A stretch of DNA of 64,000 nt, taken from positions 3,802-67,801 of the forward strand of contig CAZAWR010000049.1 in assembly GCA_964488865.1 (NCBI GenBank). The letters run 5' to 3'. The stretch comes from MWCO01 sp964488865 (GTDB lineage Bacteria; Myxococcota_A; Polyangia; Polyangiales; Polyangiaceae). Shown in pieces: positions 6,905-18,402 of this stretch. The stretch's first letter is position 1. Every line of letters begins with the position of its first letter. The translations under genes and the position numbers were made by a program. The notes under the pieces are model-generated. The model had not been told where the DNA came from, made no database searches, and saw only the letters and a program-made list of their open reading frames with translations.

Positions 6905-7165
6905 ATGCGCACGTACCTTCGAGAGGGCAGTCGATTCGCATTTACGCACGAGCGAGTTGAGACCACCGGGGCGCTCGCGTCCGCAAGCATAGATTGGAGC
7001 CTCATCACCAAGGCAGTAGAAACGAGGGACATGTTCTTCCTGCGTCAGGGCAACGCGTTACACTTGTTGCCCAAGAGAGACTTCCGCACCGAGAACGACG
7101 TTGTGCGTCTCAGGGAATTGCTGAAAGAGAAGTTGGGACCGAAGGCCTCTGTGTCCGGCGGATGA
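6905..7165 (+). pseudogene. YcxB-like protein, C-terminal remnant
   Basis: An 86-residue reading frame: FAFTHERVETTGALASASID, then WSLITKAVETRDMFFL and LHLLPKRDF. It fits the C-terminal soluble domain of YcxB-like membrane proteins (W...I..A.ET...F.L......LPKR.F). The two N-terminal membrane helices of the family are absent, so it is probably truncated at its 5' end. Whether the ATG at 6905 is used is unknown. Confidence 0.45.
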
Positions 7166-7450
7166 GCCAAGGGAAAACAAACGCGATCGTAACAGGATTG
7201 AGCAGCCGCTCCTTCGAGCTTGCCGAGTTCGGGTCGTCGACTACGTCGAACGAGCCGTCCCGAATCTCCGGCGCATGTCGAGAAACGGCTGAGAGGGTAT
7301 CGCGCGACCGGGTACAGGGAGACCGAATTGCCGGAGGAGTTCGAGCTTCTGTCCGAGCAGTGGCCTGGGGACTGGGAAGCCAGTGAACATACCGCTGTTC
7401 CCCACCGCCCTCCCTTGTTACGATGCCCCGTGTCCTCCGTGTTCCTGGAA

Positions 7451-9886
7451 ATGCCGGTGAGCCGCTGGGTCGCCTCCAACGACCTCGCATTCGCGATCCG
7501 TGACGGCTTCCCGGTCACCGAAGGTCACACCCTCGTTATCCCCAAGCGCCTCGTGGCTACCTGGTTCGACGCAACCCACGAAGAGCAACGCGCCATCCTC
7601 AACCTCGTCGAGCTCGTCAAGCGCCAGCTCGACGAGACGCTGCACCCCGACGGCTACAACGTGGGCTTCAACGACGGCGAGGCCGCTGGGCAGACCGTCA
7701 TGCACGTGCACGTGCACGTTATCCCGCGCTACCGCGGGGACATGGATGACCCTCGGGGTGGCGTTCGGCACGTGATTCCGTGGAAGGGGAACTACAAGCG
7801 CTCCGCCTCGACGCCCCTGACCACCGGAGGTGAGCGCGATCCGTTCCTCCATCGGCTGTTGCCGCTGTTCGCCTCGGCCACCGAGGTCTGGGTGGTGGCC
7901 GCCTTCGTGCAAGACAGCGGGCTCGACGTCCTACGCGAGTCCGTGTTCTCGGTGCTCGAGCGAGGCGGACGTGTGCGCCTCGTTACCGGCGACTACCTCA
8001 ACATCACGCAGGCCGAGGCGCTCAAGCGGATGCTCGATTGGCAGGGCGGCAACTCCGATCCCGATCAGCCTGGGCGCTTCGAAGCACGAATCGTGGAGAC
8101 CCGGCGCCTGCCCGGACGCACGCGCTCGTTTCACCCCAAGTCCTGGCGGTTCGAGGGTCCGCAGAGCGCGGTGGCGTTCGTGGGCTCGAGCAACGTGTCC
8201 TACGCTGCTCTGAGGACGGGCGTGGAGTGGAACCTGCGTATCGACCGGGCCCAGGACCCGGATGGTTATCGGGACCTCGTCGACGCGTTCGAGACTACAT
8301 GGCAGTTCGCGATCCCACTTACGCTCGAATGGGTACGGGAGTATTCGGAGCGGGTGCGCACGGAGATGCGCCCTCTTCCTCCCGGCGACCAGGAAGAGGA
8401 GCCGGTGGCGGCCTCGCCGGCTCCCCACGCACTCCAGCAGCAGGCCCTCGAGGCGCTGGCAGCGTCGCGCGAGGAGGGGCGAACCCGCGCCCTGGTCGTG
8501 ATGGCGACAGGCCTCGGAAAGACGCTGCTGGCCGCCCTGGATGCAGACAGCGTGCGATCCCAGCGCCCGGACGGCCGCGTGCGGATCCTGTTCGTGGCGC
8601 ACCGGCGCGAGCTGCTCGTGCAAGCCGCAGAGACGTTCCGCCGGGTGTTGCGGCCGCCGATGCCCGACTTCGACGTAGGCTGGTTCGTGGACGAGCGCTC
8701 CGAGCTCGACGGCGACCTGGTCGTGGCCTCGGTCGCGAAGCTATCTCGACCCGAGCATCTCGCGGAGCTGCGCAACCTGACGTTCGATTACGTGGTTGTC
8801 GACGAGGTCCACCACGCCCACGCGCAGACGTACCGTCGGTTGCTGGCAAACGTGAACGCTGGCTTCCTCCTGGGTCTGACGGCCACCCCGGACAGGGCGG
8901 ACGAAGGGGATGTGCTCGGCCTGTTCGATGACAACCTGCCATTCCGCGCGGACCTCGGGGTTGGCATCGAGGCGGGCAGGCTCGTGCCGTTTTCGTACTT
9001 CGGGCTCGAGGACGTCGTGGACTATGCGAATATCCCGTGGCGAAATCGCAAGTTCGATCCCGAGGTCCTCGCTGCCGCGGTGCAGACCCAGCAGCGCATG
9101 GATAGGCTCTGGGAGGCGTGGGGCGAACACGGTGGGACCCGGACGCTTGTGTTCTGCTGCAGCGTGAAGCATGCGGAGTTCGTGCGGGATTGGCTCGCAG
9201 CGAAGGGGCTCCGCGTGGCTGCGGTGTTCGGCGCCACGGGATCTGCGGATCGAGAACAAGCCTTGCGTGACTTGAACGAGGGCGCGCTCGACGCCGTATG
9301 CGCCGTGGACCTGTTCAACGAAGGTGTGGACCTCCCTCGCGTCGACGGGGTGGTCATGTTGCGACCGACCGAGTCTCCCGTGGTGTTCCTGCAGCAGCTT
9401 GGCCGCGGGCTTCGTGTTGCGGAGGGGAAGGATTCGCTCACTGTCATCGACTTCGTGGGCAATCACCGCATGTTTCTCGAGCCTGCCTATCCAGACGAAG
9501 GGAGGAGACGTCTTCGCGGTCCGGGCTACGGGCGATTCGATGGACGGCGGCAAGACGCCAATTCACGACGGCGACTGGCTCGTGTTCAAGCACGCCCGCG
9601 GCGCCGGGCTCGGTTCGATCGAAGGCCGCGTAGCGTTGTTGCAGACGGACGTCGGCGGCGACCATGGGTTTCAGATCAAGCGCGTGGTTCGCGACGGGGC
9701 GCGCGTGGTCCTTCGATCGGACAATCCCGACCGCGAGGACTTCGACGCGACGGCCGCGACGGTCCCGATTGCCACGCTCGTCGAGCAGCATCGGCCGGAG
9801 GAGCTCGCTCCCACGGTCGGGACGATGCTGGATGCCGATGGGCTGCGGGTCGCCTTCGGAATCGAGGAGGCTCCTGTCACCGGTAG
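7451..9886 (+). CDS. HIT-PLD-SF2 helicase defence-type protein, 3' end frameshifted
   Basis: From the ATG at 7451, residues 1-110 form a HIT domain (HVHVHV triad near 85-90, then IPRYRGDMDDPRGGVRHVIP). About 125-310 is a phospholipase-D/HKD-like nuclease (FHPKSW ... AFVGSSN). About 320-680 is a superfamily II helicase: ATGLGKT motif I, VVVDEVHH motif II, GLTATPDR motif III and QLGRGLR motif VI. Homology stops after NHRMFLE at about 9480; the remaining codons to 9886 are an Arg-rich out-of-frame tail. The expected DUF3427-like linker and S24 domain continue only in another frame (see 9498-10478). A GTG at 7430 or TTG at 7415 are alternative starts. Probably inactivated. Confidence 0.7.
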   Translation: MPVSRWVASNDLAFAIRDGFPVTEGHTLVIPKRLVATWFDATHEEQRAILNLVELVKRQLDETLHPDGYNVGFNDGEAAGQTVMHVHVHVIPRYRGDMDDPRGGVRHVIPWKGNYKRSASTPLTTGGERDPFLHRLLPLFASATEVWVVAAFVQDSGLDVLRESVFSVLERGGRVRLVTGDYLNITQAEALKRMLDWQGGNSDPDQPGRFEARIVETRRLPGRTRSFHPKSWRFEGPQSAVAFVGSSNVSYAALRTGVEWNLRIDRAQDPDGYRDLVDAFETTWQFAIPLTLEWVREYSERVRTEMRPLPPGDQEEEPVAASPAPHALQQQALEALAASREEGRTRALVVMATGLGKTLLAALDADSVRSQRPDGRVRILFVAHRRELLVQAAETFRRVLRPPMPDFDVGWFVDERSELDGDLVVASVAKLSRPEHLAELRNLTFDYVVVDEVHHAHAQTYRRLLANVNAGFLLGLTATPDRADEGDVLGLFDDNLPFRADLGVGIEAGRLVPFSYFGLEDVVDYANIPWRNRKFDPEVLAAAVQTQQRMDRLWEAWGEHGGTRTLVFCCSVKHAEFVRDWLAAKGLRVAAVFGATGSADREQALRDLNEGALDAVCAVDLFNEGVDLPRVDGVVMLRPTESPVVFLQQLGRGLRVAEGKDSLTVIDFVGNHRMFLEPAYPDEGRRRLRGPGYGRFDGRRQDANSRRRLARVQARPRRRARFDRRPRSVVADGRRRRPWVSDQARGSRRGARGPSIGQSRPRGLRRDGRDGPDCHARRAASAGGARSHGRDDAGCRWAAGRLRNRGGSCHR

Positions 9887-10478
9887 GGTCGCGGGGCACT
9901 TGTTCATCGTTGCGGGGGATGGCGCGGAGCTCGTGGAGCCCGATCGGGTGAAGCGTGCCGTACCGGACCTTCGTCCCGGGGAGACGGCTTTCGTGCTCGC
10001 ACCGGGTGCGGATGCGTCGTGGCGCTACTGTGGAGTCGGGCGGGTCACAGAAGGGGGGCTGTGGGGGATTCCGGAGGTCGACTTCGACACCTGGCGGGCT
10101 CTCAGCTCTTCCCGCGAGGCTTCACGTCGGTTGCCTCCCGGGGCTGAGGAACGGGCTCGCGCTCTCGTAGACTCGCTGCTTTCTTCGGTCGGGGAGGGTG
10201 GATGGATCGAGGCGAACGGGAAGCGGTGCAGGGTTGTGGGTCGATCGGCTCGTGCTGGGCTTCGGATCGACGGTGGTCCGGACGGCTTCGGTGAGCGGAC
10301 GGTGTCCTTGCTGGACATTGCTTGGGTGCTGGTGGCTCAGGATGATGTTCGGGAGAAGGGGGGAGTGCTCGACGAGGCCCGGGTGAATCGGCTGCGGTAT
10401 CTGGAGGGGACTCCCAAGGGGTCGACTCGGTGGGTGGATACTGGGTGGGGATTGGTGGCGGTGGGGGCGGGGAGTTGA
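9498..10478 (+). pseudogene. LexA/S24-like domain and C-terminal part of the broken helicase gene
   Basis: In the +1-shifted frame the sequence resumes with GGDVFAVRATGDSMDGGKTP, an S24/LexA-type fold (G-D-S-M followed by P-I-x-D-G-D). It continues with a region typical of the C-terminus of these large helicases (PDLRPGETAFVL, WRYCGVGRV, RRLPPGAEERARALVDSLL, GGLRIDGG-like). It should be fused to the upstream HIT-PLD-helicase. Compared with the family as I recall it, about 250 residues (DUF3427 region) are missing between the two parts, so a deletion plus frameshift is likely. No convincing start codon precedes it. Confidence 0.6.
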
Positions 10479-10517
10479 CCAGCGGGTTGGTGGTTTGAGT
10501 CTTGGGTCCCGAGGCGT

Positions 10518-11918
10518 CTACGCTGCGAGCATGTCGCGCCACTCGGTGAGCGTCTTCTCCCGGTGGTCGGGCGAGTGGAAGCCGAACGGCAGGCCGATCA
10601 GGAGCAAGCGAACCCGTCGTCGACCCGAGGCCACCGTCGCGATGGCTGGCCTCCCTCGGTCGTCGGGGGAGAGATCCGGGTAGACGAGCAACGAGTCGAC
10701 GCGCTCGACCTCGTCCAGGGCGGCGTAGGCGAGCGCCTGATGCAGATCCGCGCGGTGGGCATCCCGGGTGCCCTCTTCGAGCCCGGACCAGCCTCGGTGG
10801 ACAAGTAGCTGCAGGTGCGCCTTGTACTTGGCGTCTACCCAGACGAGCCGGCCGGGGCCGCGGAGCCCGCTGTCGGGGATCAGCATCCGCATGGAGCTCG
10901 TGCTTGTCGACCAGTTGAGCCGCCGGGTCGTGTCGCCGCGCCGCAGTGCGCTGAAGCCACACCGAGGAGCCAGGTCCGAAACGAACGCCTCGACCCACGC
11001 TTCCCAGACCTCGTCGATGGGCAGGTCCCAGCTCATTCCGTCGAGCACCCGGGAACCGCCAAGGCCACGCTCCTCCGCGACCCATCCCATGGCCTGCACG
11101 GCCTCGGCAATCCAGCCGCTGCCACCAGCCCGAAAGTCACTCGAGGGCCGTCTGACCTGGCCCGCCCCGACCTGCATGCGCAGGTCTGAGACACGGGCAC
11201 GTAGAAGCCGTGCAGCGCTTGCCTCGTGGAACACCGCGAGATCGTCGTCGAGTCGACTCAGCGTCCAGCGAACCGCCGCCATCAGCTCCGGGTCGTCGTC
11301 CGGCTCCGGGAAGTGGCACGGCAAGGTCGCCCAGCGGCCGGACGGGACGTGCGTCGTCGCCCACCGGGACCAGTCCACCCGGCCGCGGGGGCTCTGGCGC
11401 ACCTCCTCGCGCTCGGAGAAGCCGCGCTTGCGGTGCCGGAGGAAGGCCTCGAGCCGGCGCACCACGGGCGCTGCCAGGAGCCACGCAGGGACCTCGCGCG
11501 CAGAGCCCGGGACGAGCGGCGTGCCGCCGAGCGACGGCTCTGTGGCGAACCCGATGTCGCCAAGCACGGCACCGAGCGCGCTCCAGCGGAAGCGCGGTGC
11601 GACGAGCAGCCCGGCGGCCACTCGCCGAGTCGCCGGAGAGAGCAAGGGCACGGCGCCAATCCGCGGGCCGGGGGTAAGCCGCAGCGCGATGCCGCCTCGC
11701 GTCTCGACGTTTGCCGCGACTCCGAGGCGCCGGAGGTGGCCGCGATTGGCCTCGAGGAAGGGCTCGACCCAGCGGTCACCGGACGCGCCCAGCATGGCCG
11801 CATCAAGTCGGACCCCGGGGCCATGGTCGACGGCCTGAATGAGGGGACGCCCGGTCGGGATCTCGAGCAATCCTCGGGAGGCTCGTTCGCGACCGCGCTG
11901 CGTCCGTCCGCGCGTCAT
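10518..11918 (-). CDS. McrC-like PD-(D/E)XK restriction subunit
   Basis: A 466-residue protein of the McrC family. The nuclease core is near the C-terminus: PD at about residues 348-349 (IPDSGLRGPG) and the D-x-K of VWVDAKYK at 362-364, followed by the conserved helix HRADLHQALAYA. The ATG overlaps the McrB-like stop by 4 bp (ATGA), so both come from one message. In McrBC systems McrC supplies the nuclease and stimulates the McrB motor. The 3' end is only 39 bp from the convergent S24 fragment. A second, dead copy of its last ~95 codons is at 3273-3726. Confidence 0.85.
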   Translation of the reverse strand: MTRGRTQRGRERASRGLLEIPTGRPLIQAVDHGPGVRLDAAMLGASGDRWVEPFLEANRGHLRRLGVAANVETRGGIALRLTPGPRIGAVPLLSPATRRVAAGLLVAPRFRWSALGAVLGDIGFATEPSLGGTPLVPGSAREVPAWLLAAPVVRRLEAFLRHRKRGFSEREEVRQSPRGRVDWSRWATTHVPSGRWATLPCHFPEPDDDPELMAAVRWTLSRLDDDLAVFHEASAARLLRARVSDLRMQVGAGQVRRPSSDFRAGGSGWIAEAVQAMGWVAEERGLGGSRVLDGMSWDLPIDEVWEAWVEAFVSDLAPRCGFSALRRGDTTRRLNWSTSTSSMRMLIPDSGLRGPGRLVWVDAKYKAHLQLLVHRGWSGLEEGTRDAHRADLHQALAYAALDEVERVDSLLVYPDLSPDDRGRPAIATVASGRRRVRLLLIGLPFGFHSPDHREKTLTEWRDMLAA

Positions 11919-13378
11919 GTGCGTTCCAAGAGCCTCGACTCGACGCGGTCCGCGAGACCGGCGATGGCCTCGGATGCGCTGCCGCACATCCGCTCGTCGA
12001 TGTAGTCACGAAGCAAGGGGAGCAGCTCGAGCCGCAGGCGTCGCGCGACGCGATCGGCGCGCCCCTCGATCGGGAGGTCGGGGCGTGGATCGAGGAAGTA
12101 CGCGTGCCCCGGAACCAGGCGCAGGGTCTCGTCGTCCGCGTACTCGGCGAAGGTGTGCACGGTGTCGGCGAAGAGCCCCTGCGCGAAGTCGAGTCCCTCC
12201 TCCGCCACCGCGTCGAGCTCCGGCCAAACCTCGACGAACGCGAACCTCCGGCGAATGGCGACGTCCATGCGAGCGATGGAGCGGTCGGCCGTGTTACGCG
12301 TCGCCAGTACCCGCAGGTTGGGGTGCAGGCGCAGCATCGCAGGGTGGCCCTCCGGGACGTGGGGCAGGTGCACGGCGCGGTCTCCATCCCCGGCCTCGAA
12401 GAGCAGGATCGACTCGCCGAGCACGCGCCCGAGGTCGGCGCGGTTGATCTCGTCGACGACCAGGACGTGCTCGCCACCTTCCGCGGCCTGGTTGGCGCGC
12501 AGAAGATCACCGGGCCGGACCTCGAATGCGAGGCCGCTTCCCACGGGACGTGGGAACAGCCCCACGACGAAGTCCTCGTAGGTGCGCGCCGGATGAAACT
12601 GAATCCGGGTGGCAGCACCGATCTGGTCCGCGATGCGCCATGCTAGCCGCGTCTTGCCCGTCCCGGGCGGGCCCTCGAGGATGACGAAACGTCGCTCGCG
12701 CAAGAGCGCCAGCACCTGCGCTTCGCTCCATGTCGGGAAGATCGCGCCGGCGACCTCCTGGGTGCGCCGGTTCCAGCGCTCCTTCGCCTTGCCGGTCAGG
12801 GGCGTCCCGTGCTCGTCGAAGAACAGGTCGAGCAAGTCCGCGACGCGCTCGCCATCCTCCGCGCTCCGCACGGCTGTGGCCGCGTAGATGACCCGCGCGT
12901 AGGACTTCAGGGCGGCGGGGATTTCGGGCCAGGCACCAGAGACCGCGCCCGGCACCTCCGTTGCGATGTCGAGGAGGTCGGGTTTCACCCACGTGCCGCC
13001 GCGGTGTAGCCGCGAGAGAGCCTTCAGGCGGCGCCGATGCCCGGGGCGCCCCAGAATGTGTGCGTCGGCTCCGAAGCCATCGGTGCCGATGACGAGCACG
13101 GCGACACTGCCTTGCTCGCCGGGAAACCAGACGAGCGAGGTCCCCTGATAAGGGCCCGATGTAGGATTGTCACCGGTGATCCAGCCTGCGTACGAAGCCG
13201 AGTCGTCCTTCTTCTGTAAGTTGACGCGAAGCTGGTATGCGTCTCGGTGGTGGCGCGCGCTGTGGCACCGCTCGTCGTACACGCGGTCGAGCAGCCCGCG
13301 AACGGCGTCGCTCTCGCCCATGAGCGACCACGCGCGCCCCTGGACCATGCCGGAGATCAGATCATCGAAAGCGGTCAT
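11915..13378 (-). CDS. McrB-like AAA+ motor protein
   Basis: A 487-residue protein. Residues 236-243 are Walker A (GPPGTGKT), 306-310 Walker B within HVLVVDEINRADLGR, and 362-367 the McrB hallmark NTADRS followed by an arginine-finger stretch (AIRRRFAF). Canonical McrB hydrolyses GTP, but this cannot be told from sequence here. The N-terminal 200 residues should hold the target-recognition domain; they contain NLQKKDDSASYAGWITGDNP, a DUF3578-like feel but not certain. An ATG at 13378 with GGAGG 10 bases before it gives the start. It lies 4 bp after a small CxxC gene. Confidence 0.85.
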   Translation of the reverse strand: MTAFDDLISGMVQGRAWSLMGESDAVRGLLDRVYDERCHSARHHRDAYQLRVNLQKKDDSASYAGWITGDNPTSGPYQGTSLVWFPGEQGSVAVLVIGTDGFGADAHILGRPGHRRRLKALSRLHRGGTWVKPDLLDIATEVPGAVSGAWPEIPAALKSYARVIYAATAVRSAEDGERVADLLDLFFDEHGTPLTGKAKERWNRRTQEVAGAIFPTWSEAQVLALLRERRFVILEGPPGTGKTRLAWRIADQIGAATRIQFHPARTYEDFVVGLFPRPVGSGLAFEVRPGDLLRANQAAEGGEHVLVVDEINRADLGRVLGESILLFEAGDGDRAVHLPHVPEGHPAMLRLHPNLRVLATRNTADRSIARMDVAIRRRFAFVEVWPELDAVAEEGLDFAQGLFADTVHTFAEYADDETLRLVPGHAYFLDPRPDLPIEGRADRVARRLRLELLPLLRDYIDERMCGSASEAIAGLADRVESRLLERT

Positions 13379-13382
13379 GGCT

Positions 13383-13517
13383 TCAGTCCTCCGTTGCCGC
13401 GGCACCCGGTGGCGCCGGACGCGCACCGCGCAAGCTGATGCGGCGGGCGAACGTGACGTCGTGTTCGTCGTAGGCAACCTGCCAGACATCGGTGGCTTCA
13501 CAGTGCTTGCAGCGCAT
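13383..13517 (-). CDS. 44-residue CxxC small protein, first gene of the McrBC-like operon
   Basis: A short gene starting MRCKHCEATDVWQVAYDEHD with a good ribosome binding site (GGGAGG, 5 bases before ATG). Its single CxxC could be half of a zinc ribbon, perhaps completed by dimerisation. It ends 4 bp before the McrB-like start, and its 3' end carries that gene's GGAGG, so it belongs to the same transcript. Longer in-frame readings upstream lack a ribosome site. Function unknown. Confidence 0.55.
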   Translation of the reverse strand: MRCKHCEATDVWQVAYDEHDVTFARRISLRGARPAPPGAAATED

Positions 13518-13602
13518 GGATCCTCCCAACAAGCGTTGTACGCACGGCACTTGCTCCATTTCAAGGGCTCTTGTCCTGAGGCGCGAACGCATTTTTGGTG
13601 AT

Positions 13603-14607
13603 TCACGCGCGGGACCGCTCGTCGGGCCGCGGAGATCGATACCTCCCCGCCACCCGCTCCACCTCCGCCGCCACCTCCCCCCGCAACCCCTCCGGCTCCA
13701 ACACCTCCACCTGGTCCCCCCACCCCAAGATCCACGTCTTCAGTTCCGTGGTCCCCGCCACCTCCATCGTCATCTCCACGCCGCGATCCGTCTTCACAAA
13801 CGCCTGCGTCGGGTGCCATTGACGACGCTTGAGGAACCGTCCCGCCTTCGCCGCGAACAAGAGGCGCACCCGCGTGCGCTCCCCGCCGATCATCCCGAAC
13901 GCGCCCTCCACCAGCTGCGACGGGTGGTACTCCTTCGGGTACCCGAACCGGTCGTTCTTGAGGCGATCGATCTCGCGGAACCCGTCGAGCGAGAACGTGC
14001 GCACCTTGCCGTGGTGGTGGCTGAAGCCCGCCAGGTACAGACCCTTCTTGTAGACGACGAGCGTGTAGGGCTCGAGCACGAACGGCTTCTTGTACTCCGC
14101 GACGGAGCCGTGCGTGACGCGCAGCCGCTCCTCGCGCAGCAGCGCGGTGACGATGTCGTCCACGTGCTCGAGACGATCCGCGTACAGGTGCGGCGCCTCG
14201 TTGACGTCGAAAATCTTGCGCTCGAGGTTACGCGTGTCGTAGTCGCGCTTGCGCAGGGTGAGCTCGAGCTTCTTGAAGACGTCGTCGAGGTCCTCCTTGA
14301 AGCCGGTGCCCGCGAGGAAGTCGAACACCCGGCGCGACAGGAAGAGCGACACCATCTGCGTGGTGCTGAGCGTGATCGTCTCGCGACGCGCGGCCGGGTG
14401 CAGCCGCCAGACCTTGCGCTTGCCGTCGAGGGACTCCTCGAGCGGCTCGCCCGCGTTTGAGAGCGCGTGCACGTAGCGCAGGGCCGTGCGCACGCTCACG
14501 CCGAAGCGTTCGGCGATCTCGTAGACGGTGAGCCCGCCGGTCGACGCGAGCGCGGTCTTGAGCTCGTGCAGGCGGGAGGCCAGGGCGTAGCGGGAGTCGG
14601 AAAACAT
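13603..14607 (-). CDS. WYL-domain transcriptional regulator
   Basis: A 334-residue protein: an N-terminal HTH (residues about 10-55, GGLTVYEIAERFGVSVRTAL) and a C-terminal WYL-type ligand/nucleic-acid sensor (about 145-225, with LEPYTLVVYKKGLYLAGF as the strand pair). WYL proteins such as PafB/PafC activate DNA-damage genes in actinobacteria; others repress defence operons. Here the gene is divergent from recA with a 9+9 bp palindrome 20 bp before its ATG. The ATG at 14607 is chosen because the longer reading frame upstream lies inside recA. Confidence 0.85.
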   Translation of the reverse strand: MFSDSRYALASRLHELKTALASTGGLTVYEIAERFGVSVRTALRYVHALSNAGEPLEESLDGKRKVWRLHPAARRETITLSTTQMVSLFLSRRVFDFLAGTGFKEDLDDVFKKLELTLRKRDYDTRNLERKIFDVNEAPHLYADRLEHVDDIVTALLREERLRVTHGSVAEYKKPFVLEPYTLVVYKKGLYLAGFSHHHGKVRTFSLDGFREIDRLKNDRFGYPKEYHPSQLVEGAFGMIGGERTRVRLLFAAKAGRFLKRRQWHPTQAFVKTDRGVEMTMEVAGTTELKTWILGWGDQVEVLEPEGLRGEVAAEVERVAGRYRSPRPDERSRA

Positions 14608-14627
14608 CGTTTCCCGATGGATAGCAC

Positions 14628-14652
14628 ACCTATGACCCGGTCTGTCATAGGT
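14628..14652. promoter_or_regulatory. Operator-like palindrome between WYL regulator and recA
   Basis: ACCTATGAC (14628-14636) and GTCATAGGT (14644-14652) are perfect 9-bp inverted arms with a 7-bp spacer. The site sits 20 bp from the regulator start and 46 bp from the recA start, so one bound protein could control both. No typical LexA box is evident in the intergenic DNA. Confidence 0.6.
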
Positions 14653-14697
14653 CCGATCCATAGTGTCCTCAGGCGAACAACCCGAAGGAGACCCACC

Positions 14698-15819
<1,122 letters not shown>

Positions 15820-15844
15820 CGCGCTTTCCCTCTTGTGTTCCGGT

Positions 15845-16717
15845 TCAACCCATCGCCTTTGCCACGTCCTGGCTCGGGGGGACTCCAAACTTGCGCGCGT
15901 ACTCGCGGCTGAACTGGCTCGGGCTCTCGTAGCCGACGTCGTAGGCAGCGGTGGTGACCGAAACGCCGCGCGTCTTCAGCTGTTGGCGCGCCTCGAGCAG
16001 CCGCAGCTCCTTCTGGTACTGCAGCGGCGTCGTGGACGTTATCGTCTTGAAGTGCTTGTGGAACGTGGACGCGCTCATGCCGACTCGCCGTGCGAGCTCC
16101 GGAATCGCGATCGGCGAACGCAGGTCGCCGCGGATGTGCCCGATGGCGCGGGCGATCGCGCTCGCGTTGCTGTCGTGCCGAAGGAGACGGCGGAGCATTC
16201 CGCCGAACGGAGCCGTCAGCAGACGGTAGTGGATCTCCTTCGAGATCAGCGGACCGAGCACCTTCGCGTCCGCAGGCGAGTCGGTGAGCGCCAGGTATCG
16301 GCCCAGAGCATCCAGGAGTCCGAGATCCGCTCGATGCGTCGCCGCCGCGCGAGCGCCCTCGCTGTCGAGTACGGACCCCGCGACTTCGTCGTAGAGCTTC
16401 CTGACGGTGGCGACGTCGACCTTGAAGACCAGCGCCAGGTAGGGAGTCTTCGTGACGCGCGAGCACACGGGCAGGTCGTGGGTCACGAGGAGGCACTCCC
16501 CCGGGCCGAACGACAAGGTCTCTCCTCCGATCGAGACCTGTTTCCTTCCCTGGAGGATCAGGCATAGGACAGGATCGTACAAGGAGGCCTCGATCGAGCT
16601 CGGGGAGCTGCGCCGGAGGAGCAGGAGACCGTCCATCGGCTGCACGACCTGCTGATCGCCATTTTCGGCCCCTGGAACGCGGCGAGACGCTTGTTCGACG
16701 AGGGCTTCCAGGTGCAT
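15845..16717 (-). CDS. AraC-family transcriptional regulator
   Basis: A 290-residue protein. The N-terminal AraC-type cupin domain (about residues 20-165, with LCLILQGRKQVSIGGETLSF) is followed by two C-terminal HTH motifs (about 185-285: ELARRVGMSASTFHKHFKTI and AAYDVGYESPSQFSREYARK). It belongs to the AraC_N (PF06719-like) group often paired with oxidoreductases. The ATG at 16717 has GGAGG 8 bases upstream. The divergent gene encodes an aldo/keto reductase, which is the likely target. Confidence 0.9.
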   Translation of the reverse strand: MHLEALVEQASRRVPGAENGDQQVVQPMDGLLLLRRSSPSSIEASLYDPVLCLILQGRKQVSIGGETLSFGPGECLLVTHDLPVCSRVTKTPYLALVFKVDVATVRKLYDEVAGSVLDSEGARAAATHRADLGLLDALGRYLALTDSPADAKVLGPLISKEIHYRLLTAPFGGMLRRLLRHDSNASAIARAIGHIRGDLRSPIAIPELARRVGMSASTFHKHFKTITSTTPLQYQKELRLLEARQQLKTRGVSVTTAAYDVGYESPSQFSREYARKFGVPPSQDVAKAMG

Positions 16718-16868
16718 GCTTGAACCTCCGATCACCATCCTAGCCACGTCCGGGTCGGACGGGAACATTCTCCGGCCATGCGGAGGATCGGGCAAGCACG
16801 ACGGAGGAACTGGCAGGCATTGCGGCGCGGCGGTGGGTAGGGTCCTATGGACGACAGGAGAATCTCCC

Positions 16869-17834
<966 letters not shown>

Positions 17835-17955
17835 CGGCAACGCCCGTCGCCTCCGCGATTACCTCCCTGGCCTTCAGCCACCCGCTTGACTTTTACCCAA
17901 AGACAACCTGGCTCACAGCCCGGTCAGACTTCGAACAGGGAACCACAGCGGTCAA

Positions 17956-18402
17956 CTACCCATCCGCCCGGGTCTGTTTCACGGCCTCCGACACGTCATT
18001 GCCCGCCACCTGCGCCCCTTGGACCTTGAGGTGCTTCATCGCCACTCCCATCGCCTGACCGTCGCTGGCCGCCGACTTGATCGCATCGGCCACGGGCGAG
18101 AGCGCTGCGACGATCTCCGCCACCGACAACCGCTTCGGGAGGAGCGCTGACAGGATCTCGATCTCCCGCCGAACGGTCTCGCCACGCTCGCCGCTCTCCC
18201 CCAGCGCAGCCAAGGTCTCCTGGTTGGACTTCACCAGCTTCCGAATCACACCGAACGCTTCGTCGTCCGTCAACTCGCGTTCGACCCGCGACTGCAGCGC
18301 CTGCACTTCGCTCTGCGCGAGTCGCAAGATGGTGGTCGCAACGGCATCCTTGGCCTTCATGGCCGTGAGTGCGTTCTTTCGGAGTACGTCAACGAGGTCC
18401 AT
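17956..18402 (-). CDS. GatB/Yqey domain protein
   Basis: A 148-residue protein of the Yqey family: MDLVDVLRKNALTAMKAKDA at the N-terminus and the C-terminal AIKSAASDGQAMGVAMKHLK motif resembling the tail domain of GatB and GlnRS. The helical Yqey domain is thought to bind tRNA-like structures; its cellular role as a standalone protein is not settled. The C-terminal residues KQTRADG are slightly unusual, but the length is normal. Confidence 0.85.
   Translation of the reverse strand: MDLVDVLRKNALTAMKAKDAVATTILRLAQSEVQALQSRVERELTDDEAFGVIRKLVKSNQETLAALGESGERGETVRREIEILSALLPKRLSVAEIVAALSPVADAIKSAASDGQAMGVAMKHLKVQGAQVAGNDVSEAVKQTRADG

Noticed and set aside
6681..6941. 86-codon minus-strand ORF overlapping (ATGA) another that runs through the att site
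   Set aside because: No recognised family and no ribosome binding site; the second ORF crosses the att-like junction, so it cannot be an old gene.
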